Positions 37,022-45,369 of a stretch of DNA of 64,000 nt are shown piece after piece. The stretch is from Achromobacter pestifer (lineage in GTDB: Bacteria > Pseudomonadota > Gammaproteobacteria > Burkholderiales > Burkholderiaceae_B). Both the position numbers and the translations under genes were made by a program. The stretch lies in the NCBI RefSeq assembly GCF_902859625.1, contig NZ_CADIJX010000001.1, forward strand, positions 1,240,001-1,304,000. Direction: 5' to 3'. Numbering within the stretch: position 1 is the stretch's first letter; every line of letters begins with the position of its first letter. A model generated the notes under the pieces. That model had not been told where the DNA came from and did no database searches. It saw only the letters and a list, made by a program, of their open reading frames with translations.

Positions 37022-37993
37022 ATGCGAAACCTAAGCCTGCTGGGCGCCGCGCTGATCAGCGGCGCGGCCTTGATGGCGGCCCCGGCCGCACACGCCGCCG
37101 ACTATCCCAATAAGCCGATCACGCTGATCGTGCCCTTCCCCGCCGGTTCCGGCACCGACGCGGTTGGCCGGATCTTCGGGTCCGAGCTGTCCGCCATCCT
37201 GGGCCAGCAGATCGTCGTCGAAAACAAGCCCGGCGCCAACGCCACCATCGCGGCCAGCTACGTCGCGCGGGCCAAACCGGATGGATACACCCTGTTCGTC
37301 ACGACCAATACGTCCCATTCGGCCGCACCGTGGCTGATGAAGAACGTGCCCTACGATCCCGTCAAGGATTTCACCCCGATCGCACGGGGTGGCAATCTGC
37401 CCTTCATCCTGGTGGTGAACCCGAAGCGCCCCTGGAAGAACGTCGGCGAACTGGTGGCCGACGCCCGCAAGAACCCGGGCCGCATTACCTATGCCAGCGG
37501 CAATAGCACCGGCATCGTCGCGGGCGCCACGTTGGCCGACCGTGCCAAGATCGACATCCTGCACGTGCCCTACAAAGGAACACCGCAAGGTTTGACGGAC
37601 GTGGTGGGCGGACAGGTGGACTTCATGTTCACGGATCTGGCCTCTGGCCTGCCGTTCGTGCAGTCGGGCCAATTGCGCGCGCTGGCCGTGTCCACCGCCG
37701 AACGCAGCTCCATCGTGCCCGACCTGCCATCCATGGCCGAAGCGGGTGTGCAGGACTTCGACCTGAACTCCTGGAACGGCTACTTCGGCCCCGCCGGGCT
37801 GCCGCCCGAAGTCGTGGCCAAATTGAACGCCGCGATCAACCAGGTGGTGGCCAAGCCCGAAGTGAAGAAGCGCCTGGCAGGCCTGGGCTTTGACGCCTTT
37901 TCCAGCACGCCCGAGGCGTTCGCCCAATTCGTCAGCGAACAACGCGACCTGTGGGGCAAGCTGATCCGTGATGCAGGCATCGAGCAACAATGA
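37022..37993 (+). CDS. Bug-family tripartite tricarboxylate transporter substrate-binding protein
   Basis: A 323-residue Bug receptor. A signal peptide ends in A-H-A-A (cleavage near residue 25) before D-Y-P-N-K-P-I-T-L-I-V-P-F-P-A-G. This start, plus the G-T-D-A-V-G-R block and the P-Y-K-G-T motif, is diagnostic. These periplasmic proteins bind carboxylates and similar small molecules with high affinity; the genus Bordetella and its relatives carry very many. No TctA/TctB membrane genes are adjacent, so the partner transporter is elsewhere or shared. The ATG follows GGAG and lies 62 bases after the cupin gene; its stop overlaps the CoA-transferase start by four bases. Confidence 0.95.
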   Translation: MRNLSLLGAALISGAALMAAPAAHAADYPNKPITLIVPFPAGSGTDAVGRIFGSELSAILGQQIVVENKPGANATIAASYVARAKPDGYTLFVTTNTSHSAAPWLMKNVPYDPVKDFTPIARGGNLPFILVVNPKRPWKNVGELVADARKNPGRITYASGNSTGIVAGATLADRAKIDILHVPYKGTPQGLTDVVGGQVDFMFTDLASGLPFVQSGQLRALAVSTAERSSIVPDLPSMAEAGVQDFDLNSWNGYFGPAGLPPEVVAKLNAAINQVVAKPEVKKRLAGLGFDAFSSTPEAFAQFVSEQRDLWGKLIRDAGIEQQ

Positions 37994-39225
37994 CGCAGCA
38001 GACCGCTTCTGAAGCCATGCCCACGGCGGGCCCGTTGACCGGCGTGCGCATCCTGGACCTGAGTTCGGTCGTGATGGGCCCCTACGCCACCCAGATTCTG
38101 GCGGATCTGGGTGCCGACGTGATCAAGGTGGAATCGCCAGCCGGTGACAACATGCGGGCCGTTGGCCCCATGCGCAACCCCGGCATGGGCCACCTGTACC
38201 TGCACCTGAACCGCAACAAGCGGTCCATCGTGCTGGATCTGAAAACACCCGAGGGCCTGGACGCCTGCCTGCAACTGGCCGAAAGCTGCGACGCCCTGCT
38301 CTACAACATCCGGCCGCAGGCGATGGCCCGCTTGGGCCTGTCGTACGAAACGGTGGCCGCGCGCAATCCACGCATCGTCTATCTGGGCGCCTACGGTTTT
38401 GGCGAAGCCGGCCCGTATGCAGGCCGGCCGGCCTACGATGATCTGATCCAGGGCCAGACCGGCATCGCTGCCCTCTCGGCCCAGCAAAGCGGCGACGTGC
38501 CGCGCTACGCGCCATTGACGCTGGCGGATCGGGCAGTTGGGCTGCATGTGGGCATTGCCCTGGTGTCGGCGGTGCTGCACGCGAAGGCCTCCGGGCACGG
38601 CCAGCAGGTTGAGATCCCCATGTTTGAAGGCATGGCGCATCTGGTGCTGGGCGACCACCTGGGTGGCGCCACTTTCGAGCCCCCGCTGGGCCCAACCGGC
38701 TATGCGCGCCTGCTGGCGCCGCACCGTCGGCCTTACGCGACGGCCGATGGCTTTATCTGCCTGCTGATCTACAACGACAAACACTGGCGCAATTTCTTCG
38801 GCCTGATCGGCCGGCCGGAATTGGAACGGGACCCTCGCTTCTGCACGCATGGGGCGCGAGCCGCGCACATCAGCGAGGTCTACGCCTTTGTCGCGGAGGT
38901 GATCAGCACGCGCACCAGCCAGGAATGGCTGGACGATCTGGCGCGTGCGGACATCCCCGCTTCGCAGTTGTACACGGTGGACGGCCTGCTGCAAGACGAG
39001 CACCTGGCGGCCACCGGCTTCATCCGCGAAATGGACCACCCCTCCGAGGGCCGGATACGCACCACCGCCCCGCTGGGCCAATACCAAGGCACGCCGACAT
39101 CCCTGCGCCGGCCCGCCCCCAAGCTGGGGCAGCACAGCCGCGAGGTGCTGGCTGAAGCCGGCTATGACGCCGCCCGGATCGACGCTCTGGTCGCCCGTGG
39201 CATTACCCAAGATGGAAACGACTGA
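37990..39225 (+). CDS. Class III CoA-transferase (CaiB/BaiF family)
   Basis: A 411-residue family III CoA-transferase. The N-terminal G-V-R-I-L-D-L-S-S-V-V-M-G-P-Y-A and the A-D-V-I-K-V-E-S-P block are signatures of the group. Asp180 in L-A-D-R-A-V-G is the probable catalytic aspartate that forms the mixed anhydride with the acyl group. It would activate the carboxylate imported by the Bug system by moving CoA from succinyl-CoA, acetyl-CoA or a similar donor. The ATGA overlap with the Bug gene and the TGATG junction with the dehydrogenase gene show tight coupling. The substrate cannot be read from sequence. Confidence 0.92.
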   Translation: MTQQTASEAMPTAGPLTGVRILDLSSVVMGPYATQILADLGADVIKVESPAGDNMRAVGPMRNPGMGHLYLHLNRNKRSIVLDLKTPEGLDACLQLAESCDALLYNIRPQAMARLGLSYETVAARNPRIVYLGAYGFGEAGPYAGRPAYDDLIQGQTGIAALSAQQSGDVPRYAPLTLADRAVGLHVGIALVSAVLHAKASGHGQQVEIPMFEGMAHLVLGDHLGGATFEPPLGPTGYARLLAPHRRPYATADGFICLLIYNDKHWRNFFGLIGRPELERDPRFCTHGARAAHISEVYAFVAEVISTRTSQEWLDDLARADIPASQLYTVDGLLQDEHLAATGFIREMDHPSEGRIRTTAPLGQYQGTPTSLRRPAPKLGQHSREVLAEAGYDAARIDALVARGITQDGND

Positions 39226-40391
39226 TGGACTTTGCCTTCACCCCCGAGCAATTGGCGCTGCGCGACGCCGTTTCGCGCATCTGCGACCGCTACCCCGACG
39301 AATACTGGCTGGAACGCGACCGCGAAGGCGGCTTCCCCGAGCCGCTGCATGCTGACCTGGCACGCGACGGCTGGCTGGGCATCGCCATGCCGCAGGAATA
39401 CGGCGGCGCTGGCCTGGGGATGACCGAGGCCGCGCTGATGATGCAGACCATCGCCGCCTCCGGCGCGGGCTTCACCGGCGCGTCGGCCGTTCATATGAAT
39501 ATCTTCGGCCTGAACCCCGTCGTGGTGTTCGGCAGCGACGAACAGCGCGCACGCTGGCTGGAACCGCTGATCGCCGGCCGCGAGAAGGCCTGCTTTGCCG
39601 TGACCGAACCCGACGCCGGACTCGACACCACCAAGCTGTCCACGCGCGCCGTGCGCCAAGGCGACGAGTACGTGGTGCATGGCCGCAAGATCTGGATTTC
39701 AACGGCGCAGGTGGCCAACAAGATGCTGCTGCTGGCGCGAACCACCCCGCTGTCCGAGGTGGACAAGCCCACGCAAGGGCTGTCGCTGTTCTACACGGAT
39801 CTGGACCGCGAGAAGATCGAGGTGCGGGAAATCGAGAAAATGGGCCGCAAGGCCGTGGACTCGAACATGCTGTTCATCGATGGCTTGCGCATTCCAGTCG
39901 CCGACCGCATCGGCGAGGAAGGCCGCGGCTTTGAATACATCCTGCATGGCTTGAACCCGGAACGCATTTTGATCGCCGCGGAAGCGGTGGGCATTGGCCG
40001 CGCCGCGTTGGACCGGGCCGTGAAGTACGCAGGCGAACGCACGGTGTTTGGTCGCCCCATCGGGCAGAACCAAGGCATCCAACATCCATTGGCCCAGGCC
40101 TGGATGCAGCTGGAAGCGGCGGACTTGATGGTATTCAAAGCGGCCAGCCTGTACGACGCCGGCCTGCCTTGCGGCCCCTACGCCAATACCGCCAAGTACT
40201 TGGCGGCAGAAGCCGGCTACAACGCCTGCCAGACTGCCGTGATGACGCTGGGCGGCATGGGTTACGCGAAGGAATACCATGTTGAACGGTTGCTGCGCGA
40301 GAGCTTCATCCCCCGCATCGCGCCGGTCAGCCCGCAGTTGATCATGTGCTTCATCGCGGAAAAGGTGCTGGGCCTGCCGAAGTCGTACTGA
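39225..40391 (+). CDS. Acyl-CoA dehydrogenase
   Basis: A 388-residue FAD-dependent acyl-CoA dehydrogenase with N-terminal helical, middle beta (C-F-A-V-T-E-P-D-A-G-L-D-T near residue 123) and C-terminal helical domains (G-x-R-T-V-F-G-R-P-I-G-Q-N-Q). The usual late catalytic motif (Y-E-G-T) is replaced by R-I-A-P-V-S-P-Q near residue 370. A Glu at 246 in L-N-P-E-R-I-L lies where isovaleryl-CoA and long-chain dehydrogenases keep their base. It probably oxidises the CoA ester made by the preceding enzyme. Its start overlaps the CoA-transferase stop. Confidence 0.93.
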   Translation: MDFAFTPEQLALRDAVSRICDRYPDEYWLERDREGGFPEPLHADLARDGWLGIAMPQEYGGAGLGMTEAALMMQTIAASGAGFTGASAVHMNIFGLNPVVVFGSDEQRARWLEPLIAGREKACFAVTEPDAGLDTTKLSTRAVRQGDEYVVHGRKIWISTAQVANKMLLLARTTPLSEVDKPTQGLSLFYTDLDREKIEVREIEKMGRKAVDSNMLFIDGLRIPVADRIGEEGRGFEYILHGLNPERILIAAEAVGIGRAALDRAVKYAGERTVFGRPIGQNQGIQHPLAQAWMQLEAADLMVFKAASLYDAGLPCGPYANTAKYLAAEAGYNACQTAVMTLGGMGYAKEYHVERLLRESFIPRIAPVSPQLIMCFIAEKVLGLPKSY

Positions 40392-40406
40392 CGCCAGCGG
40401 CAGTGC

Positions 40407-40428
40407 GGCGGCGGCGGGCGCCGCCGCC
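40407..40428. terminator. GC-rich hairpin between convergent dehydrogenase and IclR genes
   Basis: The perfect 9-base arms GGCGGCGGC and GCCGCCGCC flank a 4-base loop, between the two stops. There is no T-run, so terminator function is likely but not certain. Confidence 0.55.
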
Positions 40429-40430
40429 CT

Positions 40431-41201
40431 TCAGGCCTGCTGTTCCAGCGCGGTGCATGCCGCGCGCAGGATGCGCGCATAGGCTTCCTGCTGCGGCTCG
40501 ATCCTGTAGATCGGGCCGCCCACCGAAATCGCATAGCGCTCGCCCGACAAGGTGACGGGCCACGCAATGGCGCCCACATCGGCGATGGATTCCCCGCTAT
40601 TCATGAACCAGCCCCGCTGCCGGGACAGCTGGATATCGTCTTGCAATGCCTGGGGCGTCACGAGCGTGCGCTCGTTGTAGCGGGTCATCGCCATGCCCGA
40701 CAGCATCGCGTCGCGGGCGGAATCGTCCATCAGCGACATCAAGGCCTTTCCCAGCGAATTGGCATGAACGTCTTTGAATTCGCCGGCAACGGGTGCGTAT
40801 CGGATGGTATGTGGTGAATCCAGCACGTCCAGATAGACCACCCGCGCATCTTGGGTCAGCTTCGCGAAAACAACGGTTTCGCGAGTTGCGTCCCTTAATT
40901 CAACCAGGCTTGGATAAACCCGATCCAGAACGGGGTCGGCTCGCGCGATGCGCTGAGCCATGGCCAACAGGCGGCCCGTCGGGTAGTAGCCCTGGCGCCG
41001 GCCCGTTTCGTAGAGGTAACCCAGGCCCGTCAGGGTGCGGATCAGGGCCAGGCAGCTGGAAACCGGAACATCCAGCAAGCGTGCCAATTCCGACAAGGGA
41101 AGCGCGCGTTTTTCGCGGGCAAAGGTTTCGATGATTTCGATGACTCGCAGCGCCGTCTTGACACTCATTGCCCGATCCGAACTATTTAGCACGTGAAACA
41201 T
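40431..41201 (-). CDS. IclR-family transcriptional regulator
   Basis: A 256-residue regulator. A winged helix-turn-helix at about residues 12-65 (A-L-R-V-I-E-I-I-E-T-F, L-P-L-S-E-L-A-R-L-L-D-V-P-V-S-S-C) is followed by the IclR effector domain with G-x-A-L-M-S near residue 155 and the G-A-I-A-W-P-V block near residue 215. It faces the catabolic cassette from its far end and is the obvious candidate for control of that operon. Two starts are possible: ATG at 41201 and ATG at 41168 (M-S-V-K-T-A-L-R-V); neither has a strong RBS. Confidence 0.9.
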   Translation of the reverse strand: MFHVLNSSDRAMSVKTALRVIEIIETFAREKRALPLSELARLLDVPVSSCLALIRTLTGLGYLYETGRRQGYYPTGRLLAMAQRIARADPVLDRVYPSLVELRDATRETVVFAKLTQDARVVYLDVLDSPHTIRYAPVAGEFKDVHANSLGKALMSLMDDSARDAMLSGMAMTRYNERTLVTPQALQDDIQLSRQRGWFMNSGESIADVGAIAWPVTLSGERYAISVGGPIYRIEPQQEAYARILRAACTALEQQA

Positions 41202-41217
41202 CTGCCGGGCCGGGGGC

Positions 41218-41244
41218 TAAAGTTCCCTGCGGGCATGCCGTTAT
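41218..41244 (+). promoter_or_regulatory. Sigma-28 (FliA) promoter for flaG-fliDST
   Basis: TAAAGTTC, an 11-base spacer and GCCGTTAT match the FliA consensus (TAAAGTTT-N11-GCCGATAA) at 7 of 8 and 6 of 8 positions, with the exact spacing. It lies 66 bases ahead of the flaG ATG. Confidence 0.9.
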
Positions 41245-41310
41245 GGTAGCTGAGAATTCCCTGAAAACAGCGCGTTCCTCCGAGACGCCCACATCGCCGT
41301 TGGAGTGATC

Positions 41311-41688
41311 ATGGCCGTAACCCCCTTAGCACCCGCTACGTTCGCGCCCGCCGCGCTTGCGCCGGCGCACGCCGTGGCCGAACCGGCCGTGAGCGTCACG
41401 CCCGCTGCGGCGGCGACAAACAGCGGAGCCTCCGACAGCGCCACGTCGGACCAATCAGACTCACAGAAGCTGCCTTTGGACAAGGCGCTGGACGAAATCA
41501 ACGACCAGATGAAGGCCTGGTCCACACAGCTCCAGTTTGAGATAGACCCCAACGTGCATCAGGTTGTGGTGTCGGTCGTGGACGCGGAAACGGGTGACGT
41601 GATTCGCACCATCCCGAGCGAAACCGTCCTGAAAATCGCCAAAATGATTGTGAACATGCAAGGCAATGGCATCAAAACAACAGCCTGA
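41311..41688 (+). CDS. flaG: Flagellar protein FlaG
   Basis: A 125-residue FlaG family protein. The first about 50 residues are a low-complexity Ala/Pro/Ser region. The conserved C-terminal domain has A-L-D-E-I-N-D-Q-M, L-Q-F-E-I-D-P-N-V-H-Q-V-V-V-S-V-V-D, and G-D-V-I-R-T-I-P-S-E-T-V-L-K-I-A. FlaG affects filament length in other bacteria by a poorly known mechanism. I chose the ATG at 41311 with GGAG upstream; a GTG two codons earlier is possible. First gene behind a sigma-28 promoter. Confidence 0.92.
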   Translation: MAVTPLAPATFAPAALAPAHAVAEPAVSVTPAAAATNSGASDSATSDQSDSQKLPLDKALDEINDQMKAWSTQLQFEIDPNVHQVVVSVVDAETGDVIRTIPSETVLKIAKMIVNMQGNGIKTTA

Positions 41689-41696
41689 TTCGGACT

Positions 41697-41722
41697 TTAA
41701 AACGGCGTTTATCGCCTGTTTT
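41697..41722 (+). terminator. Hairpin behind flaG, possible partial terminator
   Basis: AAAACGGCG and CGCCTGTTTT pair with one bulged base around a short loop and end in TTTT. It overlaps a C-T-G-T-T-T-T element also found ahead of fliF and fliL, so it may instead be part of a regulatory site. Confidence 0.45.
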
Positions 41723-41832
41723 GGCGCCAATCCGTGAGAGAAGCACCGAATTAGGCCCGCCTTATGCCCTTACCCGGCCAATCGCCGGCACCGTATTTTT
41801 GACAGAATCGCTTCGCAAGAAAGGAATTTCAC

Positions 41833-43215
41833 ATGGCCACCATCACCAACCTCGGTTCGACTTCCGGTTTGCCCCTGGAGAAGATCCTGACGGATCTTCA
41901 AGCAGCTGAGGACAAGCGGCTGAGCCTTTATTCGGTTCGCCAAGCCAGCTATGAAGCTCGCGTCAGCGCATTCGGCCAGGTGCAAAGCGCCGTCGAGGCC
42001 GTGCAAAAGGCTGCCGAATTGCTGGGCAAGTCGTCGACGATGGATGCCGTCAAGGCCACCGTGTCGGGCGACGGCCTGTACGCGACCGTCGGTGCCGATG
42101 GCGCCACGAAGGGTGAGTACGCGATCACCGTGAAAAACCTGGCCGCTGCCCAGACGTTGCAGTCCGGCGTGGTTGCCGACCGCAAGACGTCCAACGGCGC
42201 ATCCGGTTCGTTCGAGATCGAACTGGCCAATGGCGACAAGCACACCGTCAACCTGGACGACACGTCGCTCAATGGCATCGCAAAAGCCATCAATGCGGAT
42301 GACAAGGCGGGCGTGCGCGCCACCATCATCACGAACGGCGATGGCGAAAGCTATCTGATGCTGAGCGCCAGGGACACGGGCGAAAAGGCGGCGGTGAAAA
42401 GCATCACCGTCACCGGCACGCCCGAGCTCAAGAACATTCTGAACTACAACACCGATCCCGCCGACACCAGCCCCAAGCTCACGCAGCAAACCGCGGCCGC
42501 TGATGCTGAAATCGAGATCAACGGGATTACGGTCAAGAGTGGCAGCAACGCCATTTCGACCGCGATTGACGGCGTGACGCTGAACCTGACGGCCAAGACG
42601 GAAGTCGGCAAGAGCATCACCCTGAAGCTGAACAGCGACACGTCCGTGGCAAGCAAGGCCGTGCAGGACTTCGTCGCCGCCTACAACGCACTGCAAAGCA
42701 CGATCACCAAGCTGACGGCTTTCGACATCACCGCCGAAACCAATCAGGCGCTGACCGGCGACGGCACGACGCGCGGCATCCAGTCGTCGATGTCGAACGC
42801 CTTGCAGGTCTTCATGGGCCAAGGCACCGTGACGTCGATCGCGGATCTGGGCATTTCGAGCGATCCCAAGACTGGCCAGCTGAAGCTGGACCAGACCAAG
42901 CTGGACAAGGCACTGGCCGAGAACCCCGCTGACGTCAAACGCCTGATGACGTCGACGGATGGCCTGGCCGCTCAATTCGCCACCGCCACCGGCAACGTGC
43001 TGGGCGACAACGGTTCGATCAAGGCCAGCAAGGACGGCCTGACCAAATCGATCGCCGACGTGAAAGAACAGCTGGACCGCGCCACCACATCCAGCAACGC
43101 CCAGATGGCGTTGATGCGCACGCAGTTCGTCGCGCTGGACAAGTTCGTGGCGCAGCAGACTGTCACGGCCAACTACCTGACTCAACAGTTCGCGGCCCTG
43201 GCTAAATCCAAGTAA
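41833..43215 (+). CDS. fliD: Flagellar filament cap protein FliD (HAP2)
   Basis: A 460-residue cap protein that assembles as an oligomer at the filament tip and guides flagellin folding. The N-terminal part starts A-T-I-T-N-L-G-S-T-S-G-L-P-L-E-K-I-L and has heptad character, as does the C-terminal helix (L-D-K-F-V-A-Q-Q-T-V-T-A-N-Y-L-T-Q-Q-F). The variable D2/D3 region lies between. The preceding gap 41689-41832 contains a hairpin and a C-T-G-T-T-T-T motif, possibly a second promoter region. fliS follows after 18 bases. Confidence 0.95.
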   Translation: MATITNLGSTSGLPLEKILTDLQAAEDKRLSLYSVRQASYEARVSAFGQVQSAVEAVQKAAELLGKSSTMDAVKATVSGDGLYATVGADGATKGEYAITVKNLAAAQTLQSGVVADRKTSNGASGSFEIELANGDKHTVNLDDTSLNGIAKAINADDKAGVRATIITNGDGESYLMLSARDTGEKAAVKSITVTGTPELKNILNYNTDPADTSPKLTQQTAAADAEIEINGITVKSGSNAISTAIDGVTLNLTAKTEVGKSITLKLNSDTSVASKAVQDFVAAYNALQSTITKLTAFDITAETNQALTGDGTTRGIQSSMSNALQVFMGQGTVTSIADLGISSDPKTGQLKLDQTKLDKALAENPADVKRLMTSTDGLAAQFATATGNVLGDNGSIKASKDGLTKSIADVKEQLDRATTSSNAQMALMRTQFVALDKFVAQQTVTANYLTQQFAALAKSK

Positions 43216-43233
43216 TTTATAGAAGATGCATTA

Positions 43234-43662
43234 ATGACTTACGCCGCCCGCCGCCCCACTGGCTCTCATTCTGTCCGATCCTACGCCGATATCGGCCTGG
43301 AGACGCAGATCTTGGGCGCCAGCCCGGAACGGCTGATCTCCTTGCTGTACCTCGGTGCCCGGGCAGCGATCGGGCAAGCCCGCATCCATATGCAGGAAGC
43401 CAGGGTGACGGAGCGCGGCGCGGCCATCTCGAAGGCGATCAAGATCGTCGACGAAGGCCTGAAGACCGGACTGAACATGGAGGCAGGCGGGGAAATCGCC
43501 GCGAATCTCGCCCGCCTCTATGACTACATCGTCCGCACGCTTTTGATGGCGAATCTCAAGGCAGACCCCGAGCAGCTTGAAATCGCTGACCGCCTGTTGG
43601 CGGATCTGGCTGAGGCTTGGCAAACTTCCATCGACCGCCCCATCGGCGGCACACAGCCTTGA
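43234..43662 (+). CDS. fliS: Flagellin export chaperone FliS
   Basis: A 142-residue FliS, which binds the C-terminus of flagellin and prevents premature polymerisation. The family pattern Y-x-x-x-x-[LI]-E-T-Q-I-L-G-A-S-P-E-R-L-I is at about residues 19-38, and L-Y-D-Y-I-V-R-T-L-L-M-A-N-L occurs near residue 91. It follows fliD in the conserved fliDST order. Confidence 0.93.
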   Translation: MTYAARRPTGSHSVRSYADIGLETQILGASPERLISLLYLGARAAIGQARIHMQEARVTERGAAISKAIKIVDEGLKTGLNMEAGGEIAANLARLYDYIVRTLLMANLKADPEQLEIADRLLADLAEAWQTSIDRPIGGTQP

Positions 43663-43711
43663 TGGCATGGCGCAAACGAACCCAGCCCGCCAGCAAACGC
43701 CCGAGATTTCC

Positions 43712-44065
43712 ATGACGTCCCTTACCCAGCCCACCACTCCGATCCTGGAACGCTACCAGGAAATCGCCATCATCACGGGCGAAATGCTTGCGGCCGCCCA
43801 GGCGGGCGACTGGGATAGCGCGATGGTTCATGGGCAGCAATATTGCGAACAAGTCGAACGGCTGCGCGTGACCGAACGCACCATCCCCCTGGATGACGCC
43901 GCGCGCGCCATGAAGTACGACTTGCTCGTGCGCATCCTGGAAAACGACGCACTGACGCGGGATCTGGCCTTGCCGCAGCTGGCTCGGCTGGGGGAGCTGC
44001 TGGGACGCATGAAGCGCCAGCAAACCCTGCTGTCCGCCTACGGCAACCGGGCGCCTGAAGAATGA
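43712..44065 (+). CDS. fliT: Flagellar chaperone FliT
   Basis: A short helical protein of 117 residues starting M-T-S-L-T-Q-P-T-T-P-I-L-E-R-Y-Q-E-I. FliT proteins are poorly conserved; the call rests on length, helical content and position directly after fliS. FliT binds FliD for export and, in enterobacteria, also inhibits FlhDC. An alternative ATG at 43667 would add 15 residues. Its stop overlaps the next start (ATGA). Confidence 0.75.
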   Translation: MTSLTQPTTPILERYQEIAIITGEMLAAAQAGDWDSAMVHGQQYCEQVERLRVTERTIPLDDAARAMKYDLLVRILENDALTRDLALPQLARLGELLGRMKRQQTLLSAYGNRAPEE

Positions 44066-45369
44066 GCGTAGGTCCCGCCGCACTCGGCAACGTCCTGGTG
44101 CAGCGGTTGGACGCCGTGCTTGGCACGACGATGTCCGCCGCCAACGCCAACCAAGTCTCTGGCGCACGGCCAGACGCGGTCAGTCAGCCCGGTGGCCTGG
44201 AAAAGCCCGGGTCATCCGACGGCTCCACCCGCGATCCCCGGCAAGGCATACAGACTGGCGGCGCCCGAGGCGACCGCCAGAATACCGTTGTCGACGCCAA
44301 GACGGCCGCGGCCCTTGCATTGGCCGCGCGCGGACTCGTCACCAGCAGCGACACGACGGCATCCGCTCCGACCACGCTAGGCACGACGGCCCGGACGATT
44401 CTTGCGCTGCTGGCCCAGTACCCCGAGGCCGCCCCTGCCGTGCAGGGACGCGCACCGATATGGAATGCCAATGCAGGCCAAGGCCAGGCTGCGGGCCAGA
44501 CATCGGGCCAGCCCCCGACCGCCGCCCCGCCCGCGCCAGGTGCGGGACAAGCTCCCGCGCAGCCGCCCGCAACGCCGACCGCCACCTTGCCCGCCACGCC
44601 GGCCGCGCTTACCGCCGGCGCGGACGCCGCGGCAGCCGCCAAGCTTGCCCGGCCAGCTGGCCAAGCCGATGCCGCCACCCACGCATCGCTGGCCGCGAGC
44701 GGCCCATCCGCCCGCTTGCTGGGCCAGGCGCTGCGTCAAGCCTTGCAAACCAGTGGCCTGTTCTATGAATCACATCTGACCGACATGGTGTTCGGCCGGA
44801 CCAATCCCTCGTCGCTGCAAAATGAACCGCAAGCCAAGCTGAGCAAGGACGCCGCGTCGCAGAACGCAACTGCCACGCGCGGCCGGGGCGATGCGCCCAC
44901 GACGGGACGGGCCGGGGCAAGCGCCGACGCGCCCGCAGGCAGTGGCTCCCCGGCCACGTCGGCACCGGGCACCCCGGTGGCAGGCATCCATCAGGACTTG
45001 ACCGTGCTGGTGCGCCAGCAATTGGAAGTGCTGGCCAATCAGTCACTGACCTGGCAAGGCGAAGCCTGGCCCGGCACGCCGATGGAATGGGAAGTGGAAC
45101 GCGACCCCTACGGTGGCGATCCCGAGTCGGCGACGTCCACCTGGGCCACGCGCCTGAAGCTGGACCTACCGCGACTTGGCCTGGTGGACGCCCGGCTGAA
45201 CCTGGCCGGCGACCAGATCGTCCTGCAACTGGTCGCGCCGCTTGCCGCCGCCGAAATCAATGATTCGTCCGACCAGTTGCGCTCGCGCCTGCTGGCTGCG
45301 GGCCTGACCCTGAGCAATCTGGCGGTCAGCGTGACGGACCCGCGCCCCGCCCTCCCGACCGACTACTGA
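44062..45369 (+). CDS. FliK-like flagellar protein (second hook-length-control-type protein)
   Basis: A 435-residue protein. About the first 300 residues are an Ala/Pro/Gly/Gln/Thr-rich, largely disordered region. The last 130 residues are folded, with W-E-V-E-R-D-P-Y, A-T-R-L-K-L-D-L-P-R-L-G-L-V-D-A-R-L-N and Q-I-V-L-Q-L-V-A-P, resembling the Flg_hook (FliK C-terminal) domain. It differs strongly from the regular FliK at 52612. It is translationally coupled to fliT upstream and to a FlhB-like C-terminal domain downstream, the kind of partner FliK acts on. Function is inferred, not known. Confidence 0.7.
   Translation: MSVGPAALGNVLVQRLDAVLGTTMSAANANQVSGARPDAVSQPGGLEKPGSSDGSTRDPRQGIQTGGARGDRQNTVVDAKTAAALALAARGLVTSSDTTASAPTTLGTTARTILALLAQYPEAAPAVQGRAPIWNANAGQGQAAGQTSGQPPTAAPPAPGAGQAPAQPPATPTATLPATPAALTAGADAAAAAKLARPAGQADAATHASLAASGPSARLLGQALRQALQTSGLFYESHLTDMVFGRTNPSSLQNEPQAKLSKDAASQNATATRGRGDAPTTGRAGASADAPAGSGSPATSAPGTPVAGIHQDLTVLVRQQLEVLANQSLTWQGEAWPGTPMEWEVERDPYGGDPESATSTWATRLKLDLPRLGLVDARLNLAGDQIVLQLVAPLAAAEINDSSDQLRSRLLAAGLTLSNLAVSVTDPRPALPTDY

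Noticed and set aside
44399..44720. Repetitive GC-rich DNA as a possible repeat array or CRISPR
   Set aside because: It encodes the Ala/Pro/Gln-rich disordered region of the FliK-like protein; there are no regular repeats with unique spacers.
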